Shown: positions 35,320 to 43,644 of the stretch, one piece after another
Position numbering within the stretch: the stretch's first letter is position 1
How the letters are laid out: each line of letters opens with the position of its first letter
Assembly (NCBI GenBank): GCA_039198065.1
Contig: JBCCTU010000003.1
Coordinates: 372,001-436,000, forward strand
Direction of reading: 5' to 3'
Source of the DNA: CALHVX01 sp039198065
GTDB taxonomy: Bacteria > Pseudomonadota > Gammaproteobacteria > Pseudomonadales > Azotimanducaceae
DNA length: 64,000 bases
Position numbers and translations under genes: made by a program
Notes under the pieces: generated by a model
Databases searched by the model: none
Seen by the model: only the letters and a program-made list of their open reading frames with translations
What the model was told of the DNA's origin: nothing

Positions 35320-36542
35320 CAGGCGGGTTCCTCTTCGTCTTCGAGCTGTTGAATCCACTGCGGGAACGGATCCGGGTAGCGTTTCCATGCGCTCGGTCCT
35401 TCGGCGAGCTCGTCATCGGTGAGCAGACAGTGGTTCAGGCGTTGGCGCGCTGAGGCTTCGTCTAATTCTTGACCAATGAACACGAGTTCCTGACGGCGAT
35501 CGCCAAAGGGCTCAACGCACTTCGCTTCGATCACGGCCCGATGCTCCGGGTCTTCGGGCCAGTGTTCCGCGGGCAGAGCAGACCAGAACAGACCGGCAAA
35601 GCCGTGGTTCATGATGCCTCCCGCTTGGGACCAGGAACCGGCTTGATCGTAGCGGCTGGCAAGCCAGAAGTAGCCCTTAGATCGAACAAGGTTGCCGTCG
35701 CGCCAGCCGGCGACGAGAAAGTCGTATAGGCGTTGCGGATGGAACGGGCGACGGGCGCGGTAGACGAAGCTGCCAATGCCGTACTCTTCCGTTTCCGGTA
35801 CGTGTTCACCGCGGAGCTCCGCAAGCCACCCCGGTGCAGTGGCGGCTTCGTTCATGTCGAACCTTCCCGTACCGAGGATCGTCACCGGGCTCAGCTGTCC
35901 GTGGTCAGCCAAGATCACGTCGGCCTTCGGGTTCAGCCGTTTCAGCGTGGCCAGCAGCCCATCTACCTCCGCGGGTTCCAACAGGTCGGTTTTGCTGACC
36001 ACGATGACATTGCTGAATTCAACCTGATCGATGAGCAGATCGGCCACGTTACGCTCGTCGTCTTCAGCGATTTCCATGCCCTTGTCTTTCAGGCTCTCCG
36101 CCTCGCGCATGAGACGGGGGAAATTGAATCCGTCTACTACTGTAACCATCGTATCGAGTTGCGCGACGGACGAGAGGGATCGACCTTCTTCGTCTTCGAA
36201 GGTAAAGGTTTCTGCAACCGGGAGTGGTTCAGAAACACCCGTCGACTCGATGAGCAGATAGTCGAAGCGCTGTTCGTCGGCGAGGCGTGCAACCTCCACG
36301 AGGAGATCCTCTCGAAGCGTGCAGCAGATGCAGCCGTTGGTCATTTCGACGAGCTTCTCGTCGACTTGCTGCATAGAGACGTCGTTGCGGAGCAGATCGG
36401 CGTCGATGTTCACTTCGCCCATGTCGTTAACGATCACGGCGACGCGCAACCCGTCGCGGTTGTTGAGCACGTGATTCATGAGCGTCGTTTTGCCTGCGCC
36501 CAGGAAGCCGGAAAGAACGGTTACGGGAAGTCGTGCACCCAT
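35319..36542 (-). CDS. zigA: ZigA/COG0523 GTPase, putative zinc chaperone
   Basis: 407 residues. G1 is SGFLGAGKTT, the metal-binding CxCC motif appears as GCICC, G3-like ESTGVSEP, G4 KTDL (VVSKTDLLEP), and the CobW C-terminal domain spans about 280-400. The full-length two-domain form matches the ZigA/YciC group induced by zinc starvation rather than CobW of cobalamin synthesis, and there are no cobalamin genes nearby. The ATG at 36542 is chosen because the P-loop then begins about 10 residues in; the upstream frame runs through the operator region. A palindrome lies just upstream. The symbol follows the subgroup, not a proven orthologue. Confidence 0.83.
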   Translation of the reverse strand: MGARLPVTVLSGFLGAGKTTLMNHVLNNRDGLRVAVIVNDMGEVNIDADLLRNDVSMQQVDEKLVEMTNGCICCTLREDLLVEVARLADEQRFDYLLIESTGVSEPLPVAETFTFEDEEGRSLSSVAQLDTMVTVVDGFNFPRLMREAESLKDKGMEIAEDDERNVADLLIDQVEFSNVIVVSKTDLLEPAEVDGLLATLKRLNPKADVILADHGQLSPVTILGTGRFDMNEAATAPGWLAELRGEHVPETEEYGIGSFVYRARRPFHPQRLYDFLVAGWRDGNLVRSKGYFWLASRYDQAGSWSQAGGIMNHGFAGLFWSALPAEHWPEDPEHRAVIEAKCVEPFGDRRQELVFIGQELDEASARQRLNHCLLTDDELAEGPSAWKRYPDPFPQWIQQLEDEEEPA

Positions 36543-36563
36543 GGGGTGAATTCTCGAAAACGA

Positions 36564-36577
36564 TACGTTGTAACGTA
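36564..36577. promoter_or_regulatory. Palindrome upstream of zigA, possible Zur site
   Basis: TACGTT-GT-AACGTA is a perfect 6-base inverted repeat with a 2-base centre, ending 22 bases before the zigA start. The core GTTgtAAC is similar in layout to Zur boxes (GTTATA..TATAAC), but it is GC-richer and not a clear match to any consensus I know. Zinc regulation is inferred from the gene it precedes. Confidence 0.4.
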
Positions 36578-36740
36578 GCATGCAGATTGGCCGTTGCAAC
36601 CCCGTCAACGCGGCGCACGACAGCGTGTTGGGCGTGTAGCGATAGGTGCCTCGGCCGCGTATCGCGGCTGAGACCCGGGCCTCAGTCACCGTTCGCTCAT
36701 CGCGCTACGCTTCCAAGATTGTTGACGAAGGGAATGTGCC

Positions 36741-37370
36741 GTGCGCCCCCTACTTGTTGTGATGTTGCTGTTCACTGCCTGCCTCTCCGGGTGCGCGGGT
36801 CGAGGGCTCTCGGCACATCAGTGCCTTGCCGGGGACTGGTTCACCGTTGGGGAGCGCGACGGCCTTGCGGGGCTTGCATCAACTCAGGTGTTAGCGCACC
36901 AAGACGCCTGCGGGAAACATGGCGTAGTCCCCAGTACGGCCGAGTATCGACGGGGCTGGGCGGCTGGCATTGCAAGGTTTTGCACACCCGACAACGGCTA
37001 CGCAGTGGGTCTCAGCGGACGCAGTTATAGCGGCAGCTGTCCGATCGAGCTTGAACCGGCGTTCCGAGCGGCTTATGAAGACGGTCGAGTCCTGCACCGC
37101 GCGCGTGCTGAGGTGGCGCGGCTAGAGTCGCAGCTCAATGCCGCTGAAACCCGTCGAGACGCCATCGATCGAGAGATCACGGGCGCTGTCGTCGCCCAAG
37201 CGCAGCCTGATCTGACCGAACAGGAACGGCTGACGCTGCTCGAAACGACGCAGCGTCTACTCGAAGAGCGCGATGCGCTGGATCGACAATTGCCGCTGAT
37301 CGTCGCGGAGCTGGAAGCGGCCTATCGCTACCTCGAGCAACTCGAGCCGAGTTTTGCCGATCGACGCTGA
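36741..37370 (+). CDS. DUF2799-domain lipoprotein
   Basis: 209 residues. A short signal and lipobox (LLFTACLSGC) lead to a lipidated cysteine near residue 18. The mature N-terminal half has DWFTVGERDGLAG and YRRGWAAGIARFC, with GLSGRSYSGSCP, the set of motifs found in DUF2799 proteins. The C-terminal third is a charged helix likely to form a coiled coil (RARAEVARLESQLNAAETRR). The GTG start at 36741 has AAGGGA upstream. The function of the family is unknown; the location is the outer or inner membrane, periplasmic side. Confidence 0.78.
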   Translation: MRPLLVVMLLFTACLSGCAGRGLSAHQCLAGDWFTVGERDGLAGLASTQVLAHQDACGKHGVVPSTAEYRRGWAAGIARFCTPDNGYAVGLSGRSYSGSCPIELEPAFRAAYEDGRVLHRARAEVARLESQLNAAETRRDAIDREITGAVVAQAQPDLTEQERLTLLETTQRLLEERDALDRQLPLIVAELEAAYRYLEQLEPSFADRR

Positions 37371-37376
37371 AAGGGT

Positions 37377-37424
37377 TCGGGTGAAACCTCGGGTGAAACC
37401 TCGAACGAAGCCTCGGGTGAACGC
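37377..37424. repeat. Short tandem repeat, 12-base unit
   Basis: Four head-to-tail units of TCGGGTGAAACC lie just after the DUF2799 stop codon. The first two are identical and the last two are degenerate. The shared piece GGTGAAACCTCGG recurs once at 39929 upstream of the EAL gene. It may be a protein-binding site or neutral replication slippage. Not part of a believable coding frame. Confidence 0.55.
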
Positions 37425-37496
37425 CGCGGGATAAATTGCGCGCCGCCGACACGTGGACTCCCCAAAAGACCCGCTCGGGCTTGTGTCGATCGTTCG

Positions 37497-38771
37497 TTGC
37501 GGCACGATAAGCTCGTGGTACAGCAAGTCCCCCAACTCAAGCGATTGGCCGCTAGCCGTAATCCATCGGGGTGCACCCGGTGGGCCGAGTGGATCCGGTG
37601 GCTTGTGTTTGCCTGTCTGCTTTGCGCGCCGAGTGCGTTGCGAGCAACCGATTCCGCGGATGCTGAAACTCGGTTTACGAGCGCTGAAGCATTGGGGGAA
37701 GCTCTGTTTCATGACCCCAGACTGTCTGGGAATCGTCAGCAGAGCTGTGCCAGCTGCCACGCGCGAGAGCGCGCCTTTACCGATCCGCGCGTCGGGCTGA
37801 CGACCGGCGCCACATCACTCGGTGCCGATGGTCAGAGCCTTGGTCGTCGCAACGCGCCGACGCTCACCTATGTGGCGCTGGTGCCTGCCTTCAGCGTTGA
37901 CTCGGACGGCTATCGCGGCGGGCTGTTTCACGATGGCCGTGCCGCCACGCTGGTCGCGCAGGCTTCAGGGCCGCTGCACGCTCCACGCGAGATGGGCCTC
38001 CCTGATCCGGCTGCACTGGTTGCGCGTTTGCGGGAGGAGCCGGCCTACGTTGCCGCCATCGAGCGACTCAACCCCGAGCTCACACCGACAGACGATGCGG
38101 CGGTTTATGCGAGTGCGCTTGCGGCTATTGTAGCGTTTGAGCGCTCGCAGCAGTTCAGCACCTTCGATTCGAAGTACGACCGATTTCTGTCGGGTCGCTA
38201 CGAGATGACCACTGATGAGGCCATGGGCCGCGAGATTTTCTTCTCCAGCCTGGCGAACTGCCGGCACTGCCACCTGCAGGATCCCGAGCATCGCAATCCG
38301 CGCGAACCGTTCTCTAACCATCGGTACTTCAACATCGGCGTACCGGCAAACGAACAGCTCGCGGCAGCGTTCGGCGAGGCATGGACCACCGACCTCGGTC
38401 TGGCCGAGCACCTTCCCGATGTGCCGGCCAGTCAGCGCGGCCGTTTCCGCGTACCGACGTTGCGCAACGTTGCCGTTACGGCACCCTACATGCACAACGG
38501 TGTGTTTCAGAAACTAGAAACAGCGGTGCGGTTCTATTCGCGCTACGTCGTTTCCAATGCATTTTCTCAAACCAACCCGGAAACCGGTGCGCCCTGGGGG
38601 GCACCCATGGTGAAAGACACGATTGCCCTTGAGCTCCTCGCTGATGGTCAGCCCATGGGACCCGACCGCTTGCGTCAGCTCGTAGCCTTCCTGCGGACGC
38701 TTACCGATGCGCGCTATGAGCCGCTGCTAACAGCTGCGGAGTCGACGCCTACGCTGGGCCCCGTCCCCTGA
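37497..38771 (+). CDS. Di-haem cytochrome c peroxidase / MauG-family protein
   Basis: 424 residues. A hydrophobic segment near residues 35-50 (WLVFACLLCAPSALRA) serves as export signal, preceded by an unusually long 34-residue lead. Two haem-binding motifs are present: CASCH at 84-88 and CRHCH at 255-259. The protein fits the bacterial cytochrome c peroxidase/MauG family (LFHDPRLSGN, FHDGRA, FRVPTLRNVAVTAPYMHNG). Candidate distal ligands to the second haem include a Met or Tyr region. It acts in the periplasm on hydrogen peroxide or as a radical-forming modifying enzyme. The start (TTG at 37497 or GTG at 37515) is uncertain. Confidence 0.83.
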   Translation: MRHDKLVVQQVPQLKRLAASRNPSGCTRWAEWIRWLVFACLLCAPSALRATDSADAETRFTSAEALGEALFHDPRLSGNRQQSCASCHARERAFTDPRVGLTTGATSLGADGQSLGRRNAPTLTYVALVPAFSVDSDGYRGGLFHDGRAATLVAQASGPLHAPREMGLPDPAALVARLREEPAYVAAIERLNPELTPTDDAAVYASALAAIVAFERSQQFSTFDSKYDRFLSGRYEMTTDEAMGREIFFSSLANCRHCHLQDPEHRNPREPFSNHRYFNIGVPANEQLAAAFGEAWTTDLGLAEHLPDVPASQRGRFRVPTLRNVAVTAPYMHNGVFQKLETAVRFYSRYVVSNAFSQTNPETGAPWGAPMVKDTIALELLADGQPMGPDRLRQLVAFLRTLTDARYEPLLTAAESTPTLGPVP

Positions 38772-38779
38772 GGAGGCGT

Positions 38780-39877
38780 TCAGGGCACCGGAAGTGCGCG
38801 GACGTCCGCTACCGTCGGTGGGGTGACCGACGGTCTGCCGAAGAGGAAACCTTGAAACAGGTCCACTCCGAGGTTGTGAAAGTGCTCGTATTGCGCTTCG
38901 GTTTCGATGCCCTCAGCGATTACAGCGCGGTCCAGCTCGTGACCCAGGGCAACCAGTGTGCGACACACAGCGGCGTGCGCCTCGGATTCGCTACTGCGGC
39001 GTACGAGGGAGCGATCGATTTTCAGAATGTCCGGGGTTAGCTCGGCAAGTAGATCCAGGCCGGCGGCGCCAGCACCGATGTCGTCGAGGGCAACACGGAA
39101 CCCGGCTGCACGGTAGGTTTCGAGAATCGATCGCAGAAACTCGGTGTCGTTCACCTGTTCGCTTTCGACGACCTCGAAGATGATCTGCCGCGGGTTGATC
39201 TGCGCCTTTCGTGCGGCGGCAAAGGTGGTTTCCAGACACACCTCGGGTTGGTAAATCACCGTTGGCAGAAAGTTGATAAGAAAATTCAGATCCGGACGGT
39301 GGTTAGCCTGTGCCGCATTGGCAATGTGTGTTTCCCGACACACACGGTCGAGCATGAACAGCAGCTGGTCTTCCCGGGCCCAGGAAAACAGGGTGTCCGG
39401 GGCTACGAGGTTGCCGTCTGACGTCCGTGCGCGGACGAGGCATTCGTAACCCCACAGGTCCAGCTTGTCCCGGGCAAAGACCGGCTGAAACCAGGTTTCG
39501 AGGCGGCCCGCCTCGAGGATCTCAAGAAGCGGCGATGCGGCGGACGAGAGCCATTCCGTAAACGGTTGTGCCTTGGCGAGCTGAGGCAACTGGACCGCCA
39601 GTGGGGTCGCATCATCAACCCAACAGGCGAGTGCGGTATCCGTAAGCTCCGGATGATCGGTGAACAATCGCTCCGCCAGTGCGTCCACTGACGGCACGGC
39701 CTGGTTCGAACCGAGCGACACACAAACCAGCGCCAGGTCCCGGTGCGCGCTGCCGCCAAGGCCGTTGGCAAGCGCGTCGAGGCGATCGTCGCCGTCTGTG
39801 AGCGCAGGAAAGATGAGCGCCACGGCTTTACTCGGGCCCCGGCAGTGGCACCGATGGTATTCCGGTTGTGATTGCAT
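38780..39877 (-). CDS. EAL-domain (c-di-GMP phosphodiesterase-like) protein
   Basis: 365 residues. From about residue 125 there is an EAL domain: the signature reads ECLVR (usually EALVR, first Glu kept), with LINFLP for the Asn ligand, EVVESE, DDIGAG for DDFGxG, KIDRSLV and GIETE. The metal and general-base residues appear present, so hydrolysis of cyclic di-GMP is plausible. The N-terminal 120 residues have no domain I recognise and carry a CHC pair near residue 10, which could bind a metal. No GGDEF domain, no membrane segment. It converges with the di-haem protein gene, nine bases between their stops. Confidence 0.8.
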   Translation of the reverse strand: MQSQPEYHRCHCRGPSKAVALIFPALTDGDDRLDALANGLGGSAHRDLALVCVSLGSNQAVPSVDALAERLFTDHPELTDTALACWVDDATPLAVQLPQLAKAQPFTEWLSSAASPLLEILEAGRLETWFQPVFARDKLDLWGYECLVRARTSDGNLVAPDTLFSWAREDQLLFMLDRVCRETHIANAAQANHRPDLNFLINFLPTVIYQPEVCLETTFAAARKAQINPRQIIFEVVESEQVNDTEFLRSILETYRAAGFRVALDDIGAGAAGLDLLAELTPDILKIDRSLVRRSSESEAHAAVCRTLVALGHELDRAVIAEGIETEAQYEHFHNLGVDLFQGFLFGRPSVTPPTVADVRALPVP

Positions 39878-40057
39878 AAACTCCTCAGGTCCTGGTGCAG
39901 TTAATGCGCAGCACTCCGACGGAGTGTAGGTGAAACCTCGGACTGTGCAGGGCGCTGTGGTGAGTCCGGTTCACTTGATGTCTCCCGAGCAACGGTCAGG
40001 GTGCGATCTGGCGGTAGCTGACATAGGATTCATGCTTTCCGAGGCCGGACGAGACGC

Positions 40058-41011
40058 ATGTCGACGAAGCACCTGTTAGATCCGGAGTTGCATCCGATGA
40101 CGAACGTGTTTCCCGAGGGCATGACCTTTACTGCGGAAATGCTGCCGTCTTTTCGTGCCATGCAAGCTGCAGCTCAGGTGAGCGGCGATGCTGCGGCAGC
40201 GAAGGTCAGCCGAGAAGAGGTCTTCGCTGCTGCAAGTGACGACCACAGGGTGCGTTGCCTGCTCTACTGCCCGGAGAGTGTGAATGCCTCGCGCGGTGCC
40301 TACCTGCATATCCATGGCGGCGGGTACATCCTCGGCGCTGCCGATGACGCCGACGCCATGAACATCGCCCTTGCCGCTGCGCTGGACATCGTAGTTCTGT
40401 CGGTGGACTACCGGCTCGCGCCCGAGGCACCGATTCCGGCCCCGCTTGAGGATTGCTACGGCGGACTGGCGTGGCTGCATGAGCACGCCGAGCGCCTTGG
40501 TGTCGATCGAAACCGTATCGCCATCGGCGGTGAGAGTGCGGGCGGTGGTCTAGCGGCGGCGCTCGCCATTCTGGCGCGGGATCGAGGCGAGTACCGGATC
40601 TGCCATCAGCACCTTACCTATCCGATGCTCGACAATCGGACCGGCACGCCCGGCCATGAGGGCGACCCCCTCGTCGGTGAGTTCGTCTGGACCCGGGATT
40701 TCAACCAGTTCGGTTGGCAGAGCTACCTGGGTGACGCCGCAGCGGTGGCGCCGCAGGTGCCAGCACGGCTCGAGCGTTTCGAAGGTCTGCCGCCGACCTG
40801 GCTGCTGACCGCGGCGCTTGACCTGTTTCGCGACGAGAACATCGATTACGCGCAGCGCCTTTTGAAGGCCGGTGTGGCGACGGAACTCGTGCTGTATCCA
40901 GGTGCTTGCCACGGTTTCCAGATGGTTACGGACGCCGCCCTGAGCAAGCGCTATCTGCGCGATCACCGCGCAGCCCTCGGCCGTGCGTTGTCAGCAAACC
41001 CGCCGCACTGA
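40058..41011 (+). CDS. Alpha/beta hydrolase, hormone-sensitive-lipase family
   Basis: 317 residues with the HSL signature: the oxyanion HGGG in YLHIHGGGYI, the nucleophile GESAGGG, then the Asp (in ALDLFRDEN) and the His (GACHGFQM). Enzymes of this family hydrolyse short acyl esters. No signal peptide is seen, so it is probably cytosolic. The next gene on the same strand, 99 bases away, encodes another alpha/beta hydrolase, which may act on a related substrate. The ATG is preceded by a purine-rich GAGGCCGGACGAGA. Confidence 0.85.
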   Translation: MSTKHLLDPELHPMTNVFPEGMTFTAEMLPSFRAMQAAAQVSGDAAAAKVSREEVFAAASDDHRVRCLLYCPESVNASRGAYLHIHGGGYILGAADDADAMNIALAAALDIVVLSVDYRLAPEAPIPAPLEDCYGGLAWLHEHAERLGVDRNRIAIGGESAGGGLAAALAILARDRGEYRICHQHLTYPMLDNRTGTPGHEGDPLVGEFVWTRDFNQFGWQSYLGDAAAVAPQVPARLERFEGLPPTWLLTAALDLFRDENIDYAQRLLKAGVATELVLYPGACHGFQMVTDAALSKRYLRDHRAALGRALSANPPH

Positions 41012-41025
41012 ACGCACCTGCACAG

Positions 41026-41055
41026 TGTTTCGTGCACCACTGTTTCGTGCACCAT
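41026..41055 (+). repeat. Tandem 15-base repeat between two hydrolase genes
   Basis: Two nearly identical head-to-tail copies of TGTTTCGTGCACCAC, each with the palindromic GTGCAC in the middle. They lie in the 99-base gap between two co-directional hydrolase genes. They could be a double operator or a recent duplication. No function can be assigned. Confidence 0.55.
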
Positions 41056-41110
41056 CTACCGCTGCGATGGCTGCCATGAGCGCCGTCCAATCGAAACGTG
41101 GAGTGAACTC

Positions 41111-42295
41111 GTGAGCGTTGATCTGTTTCCCGGCACGCCGAGCAACTGCGAGCGGTTGGCCTACGCCGTTGGCTTTCAGGAGAACGCGACCTACAGCGAC
41201 GTATATGGCGGTGGTGGGGCAATCGTTGGCCTCGATTGCCATTTGGTGCGGCCTAAGAACCAACCCTCAGATACCTTGATCGTTTTCATGCATCCGGTCG
41301 GTGGTGGCATGTATCTGCCCATGGTCCGGGAGCTCGCGCGGGTTGGCCACCACGTACTGTGGGCGAACTCCCGCTACCGCGGTGCTGACTACGCACTCAT
41401 CATGGAAAAGGTTGCCTGCGACCTTGGGGAGGCGATCTGCGATGCACGAGATCGGCTTGGGTACAGCAACATTGTTCTGGCCGGCTGGTCCGGTGGTGGC
41501 TCGCTGGCGATGTGGTATCAGGCCCTGGCCGAAGCAGGCGCGGGCATCAGCGTCACAGCAGCGGGCGATCCCTACGCCGTAGACGCGGCGCGCATGCCCC
41601 GAGCCAACGCGTTGCTGATGTTGGCTGCACACGTAAGCCGCCACCGGATTTTCACTGAGTGGCTCGACCCCTCCATTACCGACGAGGCGCAACCCGGGGT
41701 GCGTGATCCTGAGCTCAACCTCTACGACCCCACGAACCCCAACCAGCCACCGTACAGTGGCGAGTTTCTCGAACGCTTTGCGGCGGCGCAGGTCGCCCGC
41801 AACCGACGCATTACAGCCTGGGTTAAAGCTCGGCTGGCGGCGATTCGGGACTCTGACGCACCGCACAGCGAGTTCGCCTTTACCGTCCATGGAACCATGG
41901 CTGATCCGCGCTGGCTCGATCCCGCGATCGAGCCGAGTGATCGCACACCGGGCGTGTGCTATCTCGGCGATCCGAGGGTGGTCAATGATGGCCCCGTAGG
42001 ACTGGCGCGCTTTTGCACCCTACGGAGCTGGTTGAGCCAATGGAGCTACGACGACGCGCGCTGCGACGCCCTCAGTTCCGGAGCCAAGATCAGTGTTCCT
42101 GTGCTGGTTGTCGGTAACTCGGCGGACGATGCGTGCACACCGAGTCATACCGAGCGGCTGTTCAACGCCGTGCACCACGATCAAAAACGCCTGCACGTCG
42201 TGCAAGGCGCAACCCACTACTACACCGGAGCAAACGGCCGAGCCCATCTTGCCGAGGCTTCGACGGTCATTGGGGAGTTCCTGGCCGGCCTCTAG
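41111..42295 (+). CDS. Alpha/beta hydrolase
   Basis: 394 residues. Recognisable elements are a beta strand and loop (IVFMHPVGGGMYLP), the nucleophile elbow AGWSGGGSLAM (Ser about 121), a large insert (about 160-290) rich in charged residues, then VPVLVVGNSADDACTP containing the acid and the His in ATHYYTG. The size and insert are like prolyl-oligopeptidase or acyl-transfer hydrolases, but I recognise no exact subgroup. GTG start with GGAG about 8 bases ahead. It probably shares control with the upstream lipase-family gene. Confidence 0.75.
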   Translation: MSVDLFPGTPSNCERLAYAVGFQENATYSDVYGGGGAIVGLDCHLVRPKNQPSDTLIVFMHPVGGGMYLPMVRELARVGHHVLWANSRYRGADYALIMEKVACDLGEAICDARDRLGYSNIVLAGWSGGGSLAMWYQALAEAGAGISVTAAGDPYAVDAARMPRANALLMLAAHVSRHRIFTEWLDPSITDEAQPGVRDPELNLYDPTNPNQPPYSGEFLERFAAAQVARNRRITAWVKARLAAIRDSDAPHSEFAFTVHGTMADPRWLDPAIEPSDRTPGVCYLGDPRVVNDGPVGLARFCTLRSWLSQWSYDDARCDALSSGAKISVPVLVVGNSADDACTPSHTERLFNAVHHDQKRLHVVQGATHYYTGANGRAHLAEASTVIGEFLAGL

Positions 42296-42494
42296 GTACA
42301 CGCGGCTCTCTTGCGGGAAGAGCGGCGTCGTGCTGCAACGGCCTCTGGCGGTGGATTGCCTTTTGCATGGCACAGGCTGAGCACAGGCTACGCACGTTGC
42401 CCGCCGCCGGGGACGGACGTTGGACCTTGGACTGCGACCCGTGCGCACCAATGGTGCCGCGGGTGCTAGAAAACGAACCGCAAAGGAGCACGCA

Positions 42495-43598
42495 ATGGCT
42501 GAGCAACTGAATCGACGACGCTTTATGGGTGGCCTGGGCGCGGGGGCAGGTCTGCTCTGGGCGTCACCAAGCTTCGCGCAGAGCCTTTTCGGACCGCGAG
42601 ACGGCATCGTTCGGTTGAGCGCGAACGAAAACCCGTATGGGCCGTCACCGAAGGCGCTGAACGCCATAAACGAAGCTGCGACGCGAGGCGCGTACTACCC
42701 GGGGCGGGCTTTCCGGGCGCTCACGGCCATGATTGCCGAGGCCAACAACCTGCCCGTTGAGAGCGTGGTGATTACCTCCGGCTCGTCGAGTGTGTTGCGC
42801 GCCGCGGGCGTGGCCTTCGCTCAGCACGGAGCGATTCTGCTACCGGGGCTGACCTTCGACGGTCCCCTGCGCCACGCCGAACGGCTCGGTCGCGAGCTGC
42901 GCCGCATACCCTTGGACGCGAGTATGGGCATTGATCTCCCGGCCATGCAGAACGCGCTCAAGCACGATGTGGGTCTGGTCTACGTCTGCAATCCGAACAA
43001 CCCAACGGGCATCGCGCTGCCGCCGGCGGAGCTGCGCAGCTTCTGCCGCGCTGTTGGCAAGATTGCCCCGGTGCTCGTTGATGAAGCATACAACGAGCTC
43101 ACCGACGATCCGGATGCCAGCTCCATGGTCGATCTTGTGCGCGAGGGCGAGCCGGTGATCGTAACGCGGACGTTTTCTAAGATTTTCGGGCTGGCGGGTT
43201 TGCGGATTGGATACGCCATGGCGCCGCCGGAGCTCGCGGCAACCATTCGAAAACACACGACGTCGAACTCCAACGCACTCGGCATGGCTGCGGCGTTGGC
43301 GAGCTACGACGATGAGCCTTTCCTGACCTATTCCAAGGACAAGGTGCGCCAGGGTCGCGAGATGGTGCTCGATACGTTCCAGCGTCACGAGGTTCCCACC
43401 CTGCCGTCGCAGGCCAACTTCGTGTATGCAGATATCGGTCGTGATGCGGATCGTTTTCAGGAGGCTATGATGGCCCGCGGGGTGTCAATCCGCGGCATCT
43501 ACAACCCCTACACGACCTGGTCCCGGGTGAGTATGGGACGGTTGGAGGATCTTGAGGTGTTCTCGCGGGTGTTCAGTGAAACGTACAGCGCGGGCTAG
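42495..43598 (+). CDS. Tat-exported HisC-like PLP aminotransferase
   Basis: 367 residues. The N terminus is a twin-arginine signal (NRRRFMGGLGAGAGLLWASPSFAQ region, residues about 5-28, no Lys-rich core). The rest is a class I/II fold close to histidinol-phosphate aminotransferases: SANENPYGPS, NPNNPTG, DEAYNEL, and the PLP lysine in TFSKIFGLAGLRIGY. Such enzymes work in the cytoplasm, so an exported and presumably folded, PLP-loaded version is notable. No histidine biosynthesis genes flank it; the housekeeping HisC is likely elsewhere. AAGGAG precedes the ATG at 42495; the longer upstream frame would bury the Tat signal. Confidence 0.85.
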   Translation: MAEQLNRRRFMGGLGAGAGLLWASPSFAQSLFGPRDGIVRLSANENPYGPSPKALNAINEAATRGAYYPGRAFRALTAMIAEANNLPVESVVITSGSSSVLRAAGVAFAQHGAILLPGLTFDGPLRHAERLGRELRRIPLDASMGIDLPAMQNALKHDVGLVYVCNPNNPTGIALPPAELRSFCRAVGKIAPVLVDEAYNELTDDPDASSMVDLVREGEPVIVTRTFSKIFGLAGLRIGYAMAPPELAATIRKHTTSNSNALGMAAALASYDDEPFLTYSKDKVRQGREMVLDTFQRHEVPTLPSQANFVYADIGRDADRFQEAMMARGVSIRGIYNPYTTWSRVSMGRLEDLEVFSRVFSETYSAG

Positions 43599-43644
43599 CT
43601 TGCCTGTGGTTGCGAACAGACCTGTCGGTTGGCTACAGCCGCTG

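Noticed and set aside
37257..37760. Minus-strand frame encoding repeated FTRGF-like peptides
   Set aside because: It runs over the tandem repeat and opposite two well-supported plus-strand genes. The peptide repeat is just a translation of the DNA repeat.
42495..43598. Histidine biosynthesis gene hisC
   Set aside because: It has a Tat export signal and no his genes around it; the biosynthetic enzyme should be cytosolic.
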